DNA of 64,000 nt from assembly GCF_002979535.1 (NCBI RefSeq), contig NZ_PCPB01000002.1, positions 62,001 through 126,000 on the forward strand, read 5' to 3'. The notes under the pieces are model-generated. The model had not been told where the DNA came from, did not search any database, and saw nothing but the letters and a program-made list of their open reading frames with translations. Within the stretch, counting starts at the first letter, position 1, and each line of letters opens with the position of its first letter. Source of the stretch: Brevundimonas sp. MYb52. GTDB taxonomy: Bacteria > Pseudomonadota > Alphaproteobacteria > Caulobacterales > Caulobacteraceae. The translations under genes and the position numbers were made by a program. Positions 12,898 through 22,500 of this stretch are shown piece after piece.

Positions 12898-12923
12898 ATC
12901 GTATAAAGATATCCTTATACGAT
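12898..12923 (-). promoter_or_regulatory. Palindromic operator overlapping the methionine operon promoter
   Basis: A 26-bp palindrome in which 12 of 13 base pairs match, centred on GATATC, with outer arms ATCGTATAA / TTATACGAT. It ends 3 bp from the start codon of the ArsR fusion gene. On the minus strand TTGCAT followed at about 18 bp by TTATAC gives a plausible sigma-70 promoter, with the palindrome filling the spacer and the -10 box. Repression by the downstream ArsR-type protein is inferred from this position; the sequence class fits AT-rich ArsR/SahR-type operators. Confidence 0.75.
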
Positions 12924-13009
12924 TATGCAAGCAAAAACTGACCGCGTGCGGGTGCGATGCGACGGTTAAGCCGCATGGATCATTCGGCGACCCGTGGAAT
13001 CAGGCCGAC

Positions 13010-13939
13010 TCAGGTCGTGACGGGTGTTTTCAGCGGCTCGCCCGCGAAATGGGCCGACAGGTTCTGGAGCAGCAGCATCAGCATCCCCTGAACCGCCTCG
13101 GTCGTGGCCCCGGCGGTGTGGGGCGTCAGGACGGTGTTGGGCACGCTGGCCCAGCGCGCGGCGTCGGTCGGTTCGGTCTCGAACACGTCCAGCGCCGCGC
13201 CGCCCAGCCGTCCATCGCGCAGGGCGGCGATGACGGCGTCCTCGTCCACCAACTGGCCGCGCGCGACATTGACCAGCAGGCCCGACGGACCCAGCGCCTC
13301 GATGACCTCGGCGGAGATAAGCCCGCGATTGGTCTCGTCCGCGCGGCAGGCGACGACCAGAACGTCGGAGGCGCGGGCCAGGTCAAGCAGGCTGTCGGCG
13401 CGGGGCCAGGCGGCGTCCTTGGCGCGCGGCGCCCACCACTGGACGCTCATGCGCATGACCTCGGCGCGACGGGCCACGGCCTCGCCGATGGCCCCCAGGC
13501 CGACGACGCCGAGCGTCTGCCCGCCCAGCGACGGCGTGATGGTCTTGGACGCCGGGGTCCAGCCGCCGGCGCGCAGTTGGCGGTCGCCCTCGGTGATCTG
13601 ACGGCGCGCGGCCAGGATCAGGCCGATGGCGTGGTCGGCGACGTCCTCGTGGTTGATGGCGGGGGCGTGGGTGACGGGCAGGCCGCGCGCGCGGCACCAT
13701 TCGACGTCGATGCCGTCATAGCCCGAGGTGAAACAGGCGATCAGCGACAGGTTGGGCAGGCGCTCGATGAGGTCCTTGTCCAGCTCGAACTCGCCAGCGA
13801 CCACCAGGACGCGCACGTCGTGCGCCGCCTCGATCGGCGGCCCTTCCCAGAAGCGATAGACGTCGTAGGCGCCTTCGAGAAAGACGCTGAGCGGCGCGAG
13901 GTGCCGCTGCATGATCAGGATGGCGGGGCGCTGGGTCAT
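13010..13939 (-). CDS. D-isomer-specific 2-hydroxyacid dehydrogenase
   Basis: A 309-residue NAD(P)-dependent dehydrogenase of the D-2-hydroxyacid family, cytoplasmic. The Rossmann motif GVVGLGAIGEAVA occupies about residues 142-154. The catalytic Arg lies in NVARGQLVDEDA, the Glu in DVFETEPT and the His in LTPHTAG, as expected for glyoxylate/hydroxypyruvate reductase-like enzymes; GYDGIDVEWCRARG matches the substrate-domain block. The substrate is not certain. It is a single gene, not linked by overlap to its neighbours. Confidence 0.9.
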   Translation of the reverse strand: MTQRPAILIMQRHLAPLSVFLEGAYDVYRFWEGPPIEAAHDVRVLVVAGEFELDKDLIERLPNLSLIACFTSGYDGIDVEWCRARGLPVTHAPAINHEDVADHAIGLILAARRQITEGDRQLRAGGWTPASKTITPSLGGQTLGVVGLGAIGEAVARRAEVMRMSVQWWAPRAKDAAWPRADSLLDLARASDVLVVACRADETNRGLISAEVIEALGPSGLLVNVARGQLVDEDAVIAALRDGRLGGAALDVFETEPTDAARWASVPNTVLTPHTAGATTEAVQGMLMLLLQNLSAHFAGEPLKTPVTT

Positions 13940-14021
13940 GGACGCCAGACTAACCCGGTTCCGCCAGAGCGCCAGCGTACAAAGAAAGGCCGGAGCCTTG
14001 GCTCATTCGGGCGCCGCTTTT

Positions 14022-14143
14022 CGCCGTCACCCCCGGACGGCCCGCAGGGGCGATCCGGGGCCCAGGCGGCGGCTACGGTGGCGCGGGCGGAGAAACGTCA
14101 GGCGCCTGGGTTCCGGGTTCGCTTCGCGCCCCGGAATGACGGC
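14022..14143. repeat. Palindromic intergenic repeat (REP/BIME-like)
   Basis: Two long imperfectly complementary arms (14022-14068 and 14103-14143) flank a 34-bp centre. Arms begin and end with GCCGTCA / TGACGGC and contain CCGGGG / CCCCGG and CCCAGGCG / CGCCTGGG blocks. This type of hairpin element, with GAATGACGGC at one end, is dispersed between genes in many alphaproteobacteria. It lies between the divergent/convergent ends of the dehydrogenase and ettA genes and holds no gene. Confidence 0.7.
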
Positions 14144-14179
14144 AGGGTGAGGTCGATGCTCGTCGTGGGAGGACGCAAG

Positions 14180-14210
14180 AAAAACGGCCCCCCGATTGCT
14201 CGGAGGGCCG
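14180..14210 (-). terminator. Rho-independent terminator of ettA
   Basis: On the minus strand an 11-bp stem (14200-14210 with 14185-14195, one G-T pair) with a four-base loop is followed by a run of five T residues. It is positioned 21 bases after the ettA stop codon. Confidence 0.9.
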
Positions 14211-14231
14211 CTTGTCATTCTGCAAGCCGGG

Positions 14232-15899
14232 TCAGCGACCGAACTTCTGGTGCTGGATGCGCTTGGGAATGATGCTGTCCGCGCCCAGGCGGCGCATCTT
14301 GTCCTGTTCGTAGGCTTCGAAGTTGCCCTCGAACCATTCCACGTGGCCGTCGCCTTCGAAGGCGAGGATGTGGGTGGCCAGACGGTCCAGGAACCAGCGG
14401 TCGTGGGAGATGACCACGGCGCAGCCGGCGAACTCTTCCAGAGCCTCTTCGAGGTTCTGCAGGGTCTCGATGTCCAGGTCGTTGGTCGGCTCATCGAGCA
14501 GGATCAGGTTGCCGCCCGAGGCCAGGGTCTTGGCCAGGTGGACGCGGTTGCGTTCACCGCCGGACAGCTGGCCGACCTTCTTCTGCTGGTCGCCGCCCTT
14601 GAAGTTGAAGCTGCCGACATAGGCGCGGGTGTTGATCTCGCGCTTGCCGACCATCATCACGTCGGTGCCGCCCGAGATGGCCTGCCAGATGGTTTCGTCC
14701 GGCTTCAGGTCGTCGCGCGACTGGTCGACATAGGCCAGCTTGACGGTCTCGCCGACCTTGATGGTGCCGCCGTCGGGCGTTTCCTGGCCGGTGATCAGCT
14801 TGAACATGGTCGACTTGCCGGCGCCGTTGGGGCCGATGACGCCGACGATGCCGTTGGGCGGCAGCTTGAAGGTCAGGTTGTCGAACAGGGTCTTGTCGCC
14901 ATAGGACTTCTTCAGGCCCTCGACTTCCAGCACGACGTTGCCCAAGCGCGGGCCAGGCGGGATCTGGATGTGGGCGTGCGTCTGGGCGCCGCGCATCGAT
15001 TCCTGCTCATCGACCATGCGCTCATAGGCGGCCAGACGGGCCTTGGACTTGGCCTGACGGGCCTTGGCGCCCGAGCGGACCCATTCCAGTTCGCGGGTGA
15101 GGGCGCGCTGGCGGGCTTCGGATTCAGACTGTTCCTGGACGACGCGCTTCTGCTTGGCTTCCAGCCACGAGGAGTAGTTGCCCTCGTGCGGGTGGCCCTT
15201 GCCGCGGTCCAGTTCCAGCGTCCACTTGGTGACCTGATCCAGGAAGTAGCGGTCGTGGGTGACCAGGATGACGCAGCCCGGGAAGTTCTCCAGGTGGTGC
15301 TGCAGCCAGGCGACGGATTCGGCGTCCAGGTGGTTGGTCGGTTCGTCCATCAGCAGCATGTCGGGCTTGCTGAGCAGCAGGCGGGCCAGGGCCACGCGGC
15401 GCTTTTCACCGCCCGACAGGTTGGTGACTTCCCAATCGTCCGGCGGGCAGCGCAGGGCGCCCATGGCCTGATCGATGCGGCTGTCGATGTCCCAGACGTC
15501 GCCGGCGTCGATCTTCTCCTGGAGGGTGGTCATCTCCTCCATCAGTTCGTCGGTGTAGTTTTCGCCCAACTCGTTGGCGACTTCGTTGAAGCGGTTGACC
15601 CACTGCTTCTCGACGCACCAGGCCTCGACGTTCTGGCGAACATTCAGGCTGTCATCCAGCTTGGGTTCCTGTTCCAGATAGCCGCGCTTGATGCCATCGG
15701 CGGCCTTGGCCTCGCCGGTGAACTCGGTGTCCAGACCAGCCATGATTTTCAGCAGGGTGGACTTACCCGAGCCGTTGACGCCGACAACGCCGATCTTGGC
15801 GTCGTTGTAGAAGCTCAGCCAGATGTTCTCGAAGATCTTCTTGCCGCCGGGGAAGGTCTTGGTCAGACCCTGCATCTGGAAAATATATTGCTGCGCCAT
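14232..15899 (-). CDS. ettA: Energy-dependent translational throttle protein EttA (ABC-F ATPase)
   Basis: A 555-residue cytoplasmic ABC-F protein, the same length as E. coli EttA. Two ATPase modules are visible: Walker A GVNGSGKST and GPNGAGKST, signature motifs LSGGEKRRVALA and LSGGERNRVHLA, and Walker B LLMDEPTNHLD and ILLDEPTNDLD. The arginine-rich linker (about residues 270-315) and the C-terminal DKMRRLGADSIIPKRIQHQKF are typical of EttA. It binds the ribosomal E site and gates the first peptide bond according to ATP/ADP level. The start at 15899 (MAQQYIFQMQGLTKTF) matches family alignments; the upstream 40 residues of the open frame do not. Confidence 0.95.
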   Translation of the reverse strand: MAQQYIFQMQGLTKTFPGGKKIFENIWLSFYNDAKIGVVGVNGSGKSTLLKIMAGLDTEFTGEAKAADGIKRGYLEQEPKLDDSLNVRQNVEAWCVEKQWVNRFNEVANELGENYTDELMEEMTTLQEKIDAGDVWDIDSRIDQAMGALRCPPDDWEVTNLSGGEKRRVALARLLLSKPDMLLMDEPTNHLDAESVAWLQHHLENFPGCVILVTHDRYFLDQVTKWTLELDRGKGHPHEGNYSSWLEAKQKRVVQEQSESEARQRALTRELEWVRSGAKARQAKSKARLAAYERMVDEQESMRGAQTHAHIQIPPGPRLGNVVLEVEGLKKSYGDKTLFDNLTFKLPPNGIVGVIGPNGAGKSTMFKLITGQETPDGGTIKVGETVKLAYVDQSRDDLKPDETIWQAISGGTDVMMVGKREINTRAYVGSFNFKGGDQQKKVGQLSGGERNRVHLAKTLASGGNLILLDEPTNDLDIETLQNLEEALEEFAGCAVVISHDRWFLDRLATHILAFEGDGHVEWFEGNFEAYEQDKMRRLGADSIIPKRIQHQKFGR

Positions 15900-16084
15900 G
15901 AGGTGCGGTTTCGCCCTGTCGTCTGATCTGATGGGGAGGTTGGCGCGGGATGTAGCCGTCGCGGACCCTTTGGGCAAATCCCTAGACGTAGCGCGGGGCG
16001 GTTTGAAGGCGAGTTGCATCCGTTCCAGCCCTTGGCGGCCTCTACCCGTCAGCCCACAGGGGCGGGCAGGGGAGAGCGGCGTTC

Positions 16085-17593
16085 ATGACGTCACGGTTAA
16101 TGGGAGCGCTGCTGGCGGCCGGGCTGGTCTGCGCAGCGGGCGAGGCGGGTGCGCAGGACCGTGCGGTCTTCGGCGCGGCGATGGACGCCTTTGCACGCCG
16201 AGCGATGCAGCGGGTCGAGGCGGCGCCCGGCCTGGTGCTGGCGGTGGTCGATGAGCGCGGGTTGATTCACGCGGCGGGCTTTGGCGTGGCGGATGTGGCG
16301 ACGGGCGCAGCCGTGACGCCGGACACGCGGTTCTACATCGCCTCGGCCACCAAGAGCTTCACCGCCCTGTCGTTCGCCGTCATGGCGCGGCGGGACGAGG
16401 TGGATCTGGACGCGCCCCTGGCCGACTGGGCGCCGCCGTCCGGCGTGCCGGGCGACATCGCCGCGCGGATCACCCTGACCGACCTGCTGAGCCACCGCTC
16501 GGGCGTGGACAATGCGCCCATCGCCTTCCGGGTCGCCTATTCGGGCGACTGGACGCCCGAGGTCCTGTGGCGGCTGACGGCGGAGACGCGGCCGCGCGAC
16601 ACGCCCTATGGCCAGTTCGTCTATGCCAACTCGGGTTACAACCTCCCGACCGTGCTGGCTGAGCGCCGCTGGGGCCGCGACTGGCGCGAAATGGTCGAGG
16701 ACGAGGTGCTGACGCCCCTGGGCATGACAGCCACGACCGCGCGCATCGACGAGGCCCGGGCGTCGGGGGCGGTGGTCGCCGCCGGTCATTTCGGACGCAT
16801 CCCCGGCCAGCCCGAGCGGTCGCCCTTGCAGAAGACCGACGCCACCATGCAGTCGGCGGGCGGCCTGATCTCGACCGCGCACGACATGGGCCTCTGGCTG
16901 GAGGCGCAGATCAATGATGGCCGGGTCGGCGGGCGGCAGGTGTTTCCGTCGGGGCTGATCGCCTCGACCCATGCTTCGCGGGTGGCGCAGGACGCGACCT
17001 TCGGCCCCTATGTGCGCACCAGCTATGGTCTGGGCTGGCAGGTGGGGCGCTATGGCGACGATGTGCTGATCCACCATTTCGGCAACTTCTCGGGTTCGCG
17101 CGCCCATGTCTCCTTCATGCCGCAGCGTCGTCTGGGCGTGGCGGTGATGGTCAACGAGGACGCCTTCGCCGGGGATCTGGCCGATGTGGTCGCCAACTAC
17201 GCCTATGACTGGTTCGCGGGCCTGCCGGATATCGAGGCGGTTTATGACGCCCGGCTCGACGCCCTGATCGCCGAGCGCGACCGCCGCCGGACGGGCGTCG
17301 CAGGCGCTGTGGAGGCGCGGGGCAAGCGAGCGCGCACCCTGTCTTTGGCCAACGCCGCCTATGTCGGCGACTTCGTCAACGACGCCTACGGAACCCTGAG
17401 GATCCGCGAGGCGGGCGAGCGGCTGTCGGTCGCCATCGGCGTGCAGCAGGCCTTGGCCGAGTACCTGACCGAGCCAGAGGGGCTGCGCGTCGAACTGACC
17501 CCGTTCCGGGGCGAGGGCGTGGTGTTCAAGCTGGACGCGGCCGGTCGCCCGACCGCGCTGGTCTATCAGGACGCGGTCTTCGTGCGGCGCTAG
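16085..17593 (+). CDS. Serine hydrolase of the beta-lactamase / PBP4* family
   Basis: A 502-residue secreted or periplasmic serine hydrolase. A signal peptide (ALLAAGLVCAAGEAGAQ) is followed by the beta-lactamase-like domain with SATKS as the S-x-x-K nucleophile motif near residue 94 and YANSGYN as the Y-x-N motif near residue 180; HHFGNFSGSRAHVSF in the C-terminal half likely supplies the third catalytic loop. A C-terminal beta-domain (YVGDFVNDAYGTLRI) resembles the DUF3471 extension. Substrate unknown; relatives include esterases and D-amino-acid peptidases. GGGGAGAG-like purine sequence precedes the ATG. Confidence 0.88.
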   Translation: MTSRLMGALLAAGLVCAAGEAGAQDRAVFGAAMDAFARRAMQRVEAAPGLVLAVVDERGLIHAAGFGVADVATGAAVTPDTRFYIASATKSFTALSFAVMARRDEVDLDAPLADWAPPSGVPGDIAARITLTDLLSHRSGVDNAPIAFRVAYSGDWTPEVLWRLTAETRPRDTPYGQFVYANSGYNLPTVLAERRWGRDWREMVEDEVLTPLGMTATTARIDEARASGAVVAAGHFGRIPGQPERSPLQKTDATMQSAGGLISTAHDMGLWLEAQINDGRVGGRQVFPSGLIASTHASRVAQDATFGPYVRTSYGLGWQVGRYGDDVLIHHFGNFSGSRAHVSFMPQRRLGVAVMVNEDAFAGDLADVVANYAYDWFAGLPDIEAVYDARLDALIAERDRRRTGVAGAVEARGKRARTLSLANAAYVGDFVNDAYGTLRIREAGERLSVAIGVQQALAEYLTEPEGLRVELTPFRGEGVVFKLDAAGRPTALVYQDAVFVRR

Positions 17594-18501
17594 GGCTTGG
17601 CCGGCAGGACCGCCATCAGGGCGCGGGTGAAGCCGACGGGGGCGACCGTCAGGTGGTCCTCGTTTTCCAGAACCGTCGATTGGACGCTGAGACCGGGATA
17701 GGCGCGCGATTTCAGCAGCCGCTCCATCGTGTGCATGTCGCCGACCATGTCGGTCTCGTTGGCGTGTCGGGCGGTGGGGCCGGGGCCTTCGAAGCCGCCG
17801 ACATACATGAAGACCTCGGCGGGCAGGTCGCGATGGGTGCGGGCGTAGTCCGCCTCCATCTTCATCATGTGACGCTTGTCGAACCAGAAGGACGGGCTGC
17901 CCAGAACATAGCCGCTGAACATCGCCGGGTCGGTGAACATGATCTGCGACCCCAGCAGGGCCCCGTAGGAGTGGCCGAGAAGCACGCGGCGCGCCGGATC
18001 GGTTCGGAACTTCTGCTCCACGAAGGGCAGGGCCTGGGTCTTCAGATAGGTCTGGTAGGCCGCGCCTCCGCCATGCACCGCATCGCCCGAACTGCGCGGG
18101 CCGTTGGGCGTGGGCGTATAGTCGCGACGGCGGCTGTCGGCGCCGCCGTCGCCCTTGGCGTAGGACAGGCCGACCAGGATGAACTCCTCGATCACCGGCC
18201 CATCCAGATTCACGCGCCGGGCAATTTGGCGGATGATGGGGAAGGCGTAGTCGGCGTCGGTGACGTAGAGGACCGGATAGCGACGGTTCGGCTGGGCCTC
18301 ATAGCTGGCGGGCAGACTGACGAAGACCTCGTAGTCTCGGCCCGAGACCGGATCGGGCACGCTCCAGACCTGGGTGCCGGTCAGCACATAGGGTGCGCCT
18401 TCCGCAGGCGAGACGGTGGTGGTTTTCGCATCCGCCCGTTCGCCGCAGCCTGCCGCGAGGCTCGCCGTCAGCAGTATCGTCGCCAGTCCCAATGCCCGCA
18501 T
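17590..18501 (-). CDS. Lipoprotein alpha/beta-hydrolase (esterase D / IroE-like)
   Basis: A 303-residue lipoprotein. The start at 18501 gives a lipoprotein signal peptide ending in the lipobox LAAGC, with GAGG about 9 bases upstream. The catalytic domain is of the putative esterase family (PF00756): GLSYAKGDGGADSRRRDYTP, the nucleophile elbow LLGHSYGALLGS and a late ENEDHLTVAP with the probable catalytic His. Relatives hydrolyse siderophore or other esters (Fes/IroE/BesA). It converges with the serine hydrolase gene and overlaps its stop by four bases. Confidence 0.85.
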   Translation of the reverse strand: MRALGLATILLTASLAAGCGERADAKTTTVSPAEGAPYVLTGTQVWSVPDPVSGRDYEVFVSLPASYEAQPNRRYPVLYVTDADYAFPIIRQIARRVNLDGPVIEEFILVGLSYAKGDGGADSRRRDYTPTPNGPRSSGDAVHGGGAAYQTYLKTQALPFVEQKFRTDPARRVLLGHSYGALLGSQIMFTDPAMFSGYVLGSPSFWFDKRHMMKMEADYARTHRDLPAEVFMYVGGFEGPGPTARHANETDMVGDMHTMERLLKSRAYPGLSVQSTVLENEDHLTVAPVGFTRALMAVLPAKP

Positions 18502-18565
18502 GGAGGCCCCCTCAAGCTTCACCAGAAGGGCAGACTTCAGGGCAATTGCGGCGCTGAAAGGGCGA

Positions 18566-19177
18566 TCAGGCGTAGTTGAAGCTGATCGAGATGCGCTGTT
18601 CCTCGGCGCGGCTGGCGGGGACCTCGTGGCGCAGCCAGCTTTCCCACATCAGGATCGTGCCTGACGCGGGCTTCAGATAGACGAAGGGCTTCTCGGCCTC
18701 AGACGCTTCAGCCGTCAGGCCGGGACGGGCCATCATCATGGTCAGGCGCGGGTCCTCGATCTTCAGCGACGAGGCGCCGTCGGGGATGTGGATGTAGATG
18801 GTGCCGGAAATGATGGCGTGCGGGTGGATGTGGCCGGTGTGGCCGCCGCCGGGCATCAGGACGTTGACCCACAGATTGTCCAGCTTGGGCTTTCTCGCCA
18901 GGTCGAAGTGCAGCGCCTTGGCGTAGGCGGCCGCATGCTTGTCCAGCAGCTTCTTCAGCTCGGCGAACTCGGGGAAGCGGCTCGGCAGATCGTTGATCGA
19001 GCCATAGGAGGTGTAGCCCGGATAGTGGTTGGCCTTGCACCATTCGATCCCCGCCTCGTCCTCCTCGGCCATGACCAGGCAGAGGTCGAGGATCTCCTCG
19101 TGCAGTTCGGGCCAGGCGGGCGTGGCGGCCAGCGAGGCTTCGTAGACCTGGGTCGGGAAGAGGGGGCGCAGGGACAT
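18566..19177 (-). CDS. 2OG-Fe(II) oxygenase, TIGR02466 family
   Basis: A 203-residue putative non-haem iron dioxygenase. The iron-binding H-x-H region is in GGHTGHIHPHAIISGTIY, the distal His in WLRHEVPAS and the 2OG-binding Arg in RISISFNYA. The N-terminus (LRPLFPTQVYEASLA) and YTSYGSIND match the TIGR02466 family, whose substrate is unknown. The ATG at 19177 is the start that fits the family. Only 14 bp separate this start from the left direct repeat of the mobile island, so the island has replaced whatever was upstream of this gene. Confidence 0.85.
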   Translation of the reverse strand: MSLRPLFPTQVYEASLAATPAWPELHEEILDLCLVMAEEDEAGIEWCKANHYPGYTSYGSINDLPSRFPEFAELKKLLDKHAAAYAKALHFDLARKPKLDNLWVNVLMPGGGHTGHIHPHAIISGTIYIHIPDGASSLKIEDPRLTMMMARPGLTAEASEAEKPFVYLKPASGTILMWESWLRHEVPASRAEEQRISISFNYA

Positions 19178-19191
19178 GGGCGCTGCAATAG

Positions 19192-19219
19192 CCCTTCTCC
19201 CCTTGCGGGAGAAGGTGGC
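19192..19219. repeat. attL candidate: 28-bp direct repeat, left end of island
   Basis: An exact 28-bp match to 36376-36403. The sequence itself is a hairpin (CCTTCTCCC, loop CTTGC, GGGAGAAGG, then TGGC). Identity stops abruptly at both ends. Here the arm stands alone, without the second half of the palindromic element that follows the right copy. Confidence 0.75.
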
Positions 19220-19538
19220 TTTCCAACCTACCAAAATACAGCGGCTTTTTCGACACTGAAAGGGTTGTGCAGTTGCTGTGCAGAGCGCCCTTAGCGGAAG
19301 TGCAGAGAGCACTTCGCCATGAAATCCTCCAGGAGAGTCCAGCGCTGTGAAGCGTCAATGGGTAGGGGCTGAGCGTGCCACCCCAGAGTTAAGGGGGAAG
19401 TGCGATTTCGACCCATGCGTTAATTTGAGCCGTCTTTCAAAAAGACAATCAACGGCTCCTCGTTAGCCGCCCTTCGCAATGCATCAACGATTAGGTGAGA
19501 TCCTGGGCTTTTGACGGGCCGGGCGGTCTTGGGAATGC
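19220..19538. other. Island left-end leader, no gene, two hairpins
   Basis: A 319-bp gene-free stretch. It contains a simple hairpin (AAGTGC, loop AGAGA, GCACTT at 19298-19314) and a nested hairpin at 19427-19458 (outer GAGCC/GGCTC, inner TCTTT/AAAGA). It presumably holds the promoter of the reverse transcriptase gene. A small RNA is possible but cannot be shown. Confidence 0.5.
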
Positions 19539-19547
19539 GTGTCTAAT

Positions 19548-22500
19548 ATGAATTCGTGGAGCGAACTTACTCTTTCGCAATTGCTATTAGCCTATCGCAA
19601 GGCAAAGTCGGACTGCTTTTACGAAAGATCTCTTTATGCTGCCGAGAGATTCACCGAGTACGAGTCCAATTTATGTGAAAATCTTGAATCTCTTCTTGTT
19701 GAACTTCGATCAGGATTCGTCGCTTCCGTATTCGAAAGAAGTCTAGGTGAGCCTAGGATTTTTGCTAAGTCTCTTTCCAAGCATCAACGATCACAATCGG
19801 ATCAGAACCATAGCTTTTTCTCTGATACGGAACGAGCTTTCGAGCGCCTCATCCAGCAAAATCATTTAGTTCCAGAATTTCGGCTTGTCGGCGACTTTTT
19901 AGTCGAAATGCACATTCTCTCGGCGTTGTGGCTAAACCAAGTGGGTCACAGATACGATCAGCGCTTGGCTAACAGCGCGTATGGATCGCGTGTCCGCCGC
20001 TACGGAGCGAGAGGTCGAAATACCGACCTCCCTGAGGGCGAGTATCAATACGATGCGATTGGCTCTTTCGAGCCATACTTCTCTCCGTATAAATCATGGA
20101 GGGACTCTGGCGTATCGTCGATAAGAAACGCACTATCCGATGGGCAGGCCGTTGTAGCGATTACTCTTGATTTTTCCTCATACTACCACAACATAGATCC
20201 ATCATTCATGGTGCATCCGGACTTTTTGAGTAGAATTGGGCTCAATCTATCTGAATGGGACTTGTCGTTCACGCGGGATCTAGTTTCCGCTCTACACCAA
20301 TGGGGAGGCCTAGCTAGGGATATCATGCAGCAAGGCGGGCTGCCGGTTACGCAGCATGGCGGGCTCCCCATTGGTCTCTCCGCCGTCAGAATTATTACCA
20401 ACGTCCTGCTTTGCGAGTTTGATCGGCAAATTCAAAACGGAATGGCGCCCCTATATTACGGAAGATATGTGGATGATATATTCCTCGTTATACCGGATCC
20501 AGGGAACGTTCTAACAACGCAGCAGCTGTGGGCGTATGTTCAAAGTCGAGTTTCATACCTTACAATTGGAAGCGCCGACGAATACGGTGAATCAGGCGTG
20601 GAAGTTCGCCTGGGAGATTATCAAGGCCTGACGCGACTACGGTTTCAACCGTCAAAGCAAAAAGTATTCTTCTTAAGCGGCCAGTCTGGATTAGACCTTC
20701 TAAACAACATTGCACACCAAATTCGATCACTCTCAAGTGAGAGGCGTTTGATGCCGCTTCTTGACGAGCTGGACACTACAGCGTCGGCACGAGCGCTTTC
20801 TGCTGCCGACAGCGCCAACGAAGAGCCAGATTCTCTTCGGAGGGCCGACGGCCTGACGCTTCGTCGCTTAGGGTGGGCGCTTCAGCTCCGCTCGGTTGAA
20901 ATACTAGCTCGCGACCTAGAAAGAAGCAGTTGGCGTCGCGAGCGTCGCTCGTTCTACGAATTTGCGCGGGCCCACATACTGCGTCCAGATAAAATACTCG
21001 AGCAGTTAGATTATCTTGCTCGTTTGATATCTTTGGCAGTCTCTCTAGGAGATTGGTCAGAAGCTCGTCAGCTTCTTAGCTCCGCGCTATCTGCGATTGA
21101 TCAGATCGAACGAGCAAATGCCGGCGGCGGCTGCAAGATTAACGGCGTCGAGCTGCCAAGCACGCCGCCAGGCGCATGGCGTTCACTTCGAGAATGGGTC
21201 CTGCATTCGTGCCGGGAAGCCGTGCTTCGATCACTGCCCTGGAATCCACGCCAAGGATCGCCTCACCCTCTCTCGCGCGACGCTCGCCGCATGCTGACTG
21301 ATGTTTTGATCTATGGAGACGAAAATTTCGTCTTCCAGCTGGCGCTGGCGGTAAGGGAGGCGGATTGGGCGAAGGTGCCCTATAAGGAACATCTCCGCCT
21401 CGAAGCTGGGCGGCAGAAACCTCGGGCCCTGAACGAGGAGCGGCTGTACGCGGCATTCCCTCACTTGGACGCACTGCAGAGATTCTTGGTCGATGCTGGC
21501 GACCAAACCGCGCCTCGGCCCACAGAGCAGAGAATCAGCCAGCGATGCAGGCATGATGGAGGCGCGGCCTCCCTGCTTCCCTTTATCGTGCCGACAAGGC
21601 CTTACAGCGCGCAGGAGGTTGCGCTGTATCATCCTGAAGATTGCGTCTTTGGGGAACCGGCAGATGCTGCGCGAAACTGGGGGGAGTACGTACGTGCCGT
21701 GCGAGGCGTCTGGCCCCGCTTCACTTCTGACTCGGGGCACTTACCTCTCAATGCAAATGTCAGGGCTGACGGCGAGGTGGACCCGCGCGTAGCCGTGATC
21801 GGGGGAGTGCGTGACGAGCATTTGAGGCTGGGCATTACGAGCCTTGAAACTTCTGATGAATCTTGGTCTCGCGGAGCTTCCGGATCGGTCGATCTTTCCT
21901 CGGGTCGCTACAATCGACTTGTCAGAATAGTAAATCTTGCGATTCAGTCGGTTCCTCGTCCTACGCACTTACTGCTACCTGAGCTTAGCCTTCCGGATCG
22001 CTGGCTATATACTGTGAGTTCTGTACTTCAGCAGGCTGGAATAAGCCTTATTGCGGGTCTGGATTATACCCATTTTGACGATGGAACGGTTAGCAGTTCT
22101 GCAGTTTTAGTGCTTTCGGATGATCGACTTGGTTATCCATCATCCGTACAGATACGACAGCAGAAACTTCAGCCTGCGCCTGGAGAAGAGGAGAGCTTGT
22201 ATAGCTCTCATGGTAAAACGTGGCGATCATGGACGGAAACGCAGCACCCAATCTACATGCACAACGGCTACTATTTTGGATTGCTAATATGTTCAGAACT
22301 TCAAAACGTTGAACACAGAAGTCGTTTTCAAGGCCACGTCGATTGGATTGGAGTTCTTTCGTGGAACAGAGATATTGAAACGTTCTCGTCCTTAGTTGAG
22401 TCTGCAAGCCTAGACGTTCACGCGTACATCGCTTTAGTCAATAATAGGCGATATGGGGACAGCCGTGTGCGTTCCCCTAGAAAGGCTTCGTTTGCAAGAG

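Noticed and set aside
12791-14272. 493-codon plus-strand frame over the dehydrogenase
   Set aside because: Runs through a repeat element and antisense to two real genes, with no motif.
14196-15926. 576-codon plus-strand frame over ettA
   Set aside because: Antisense shadow; ABC-F motifs are on the minus strand.
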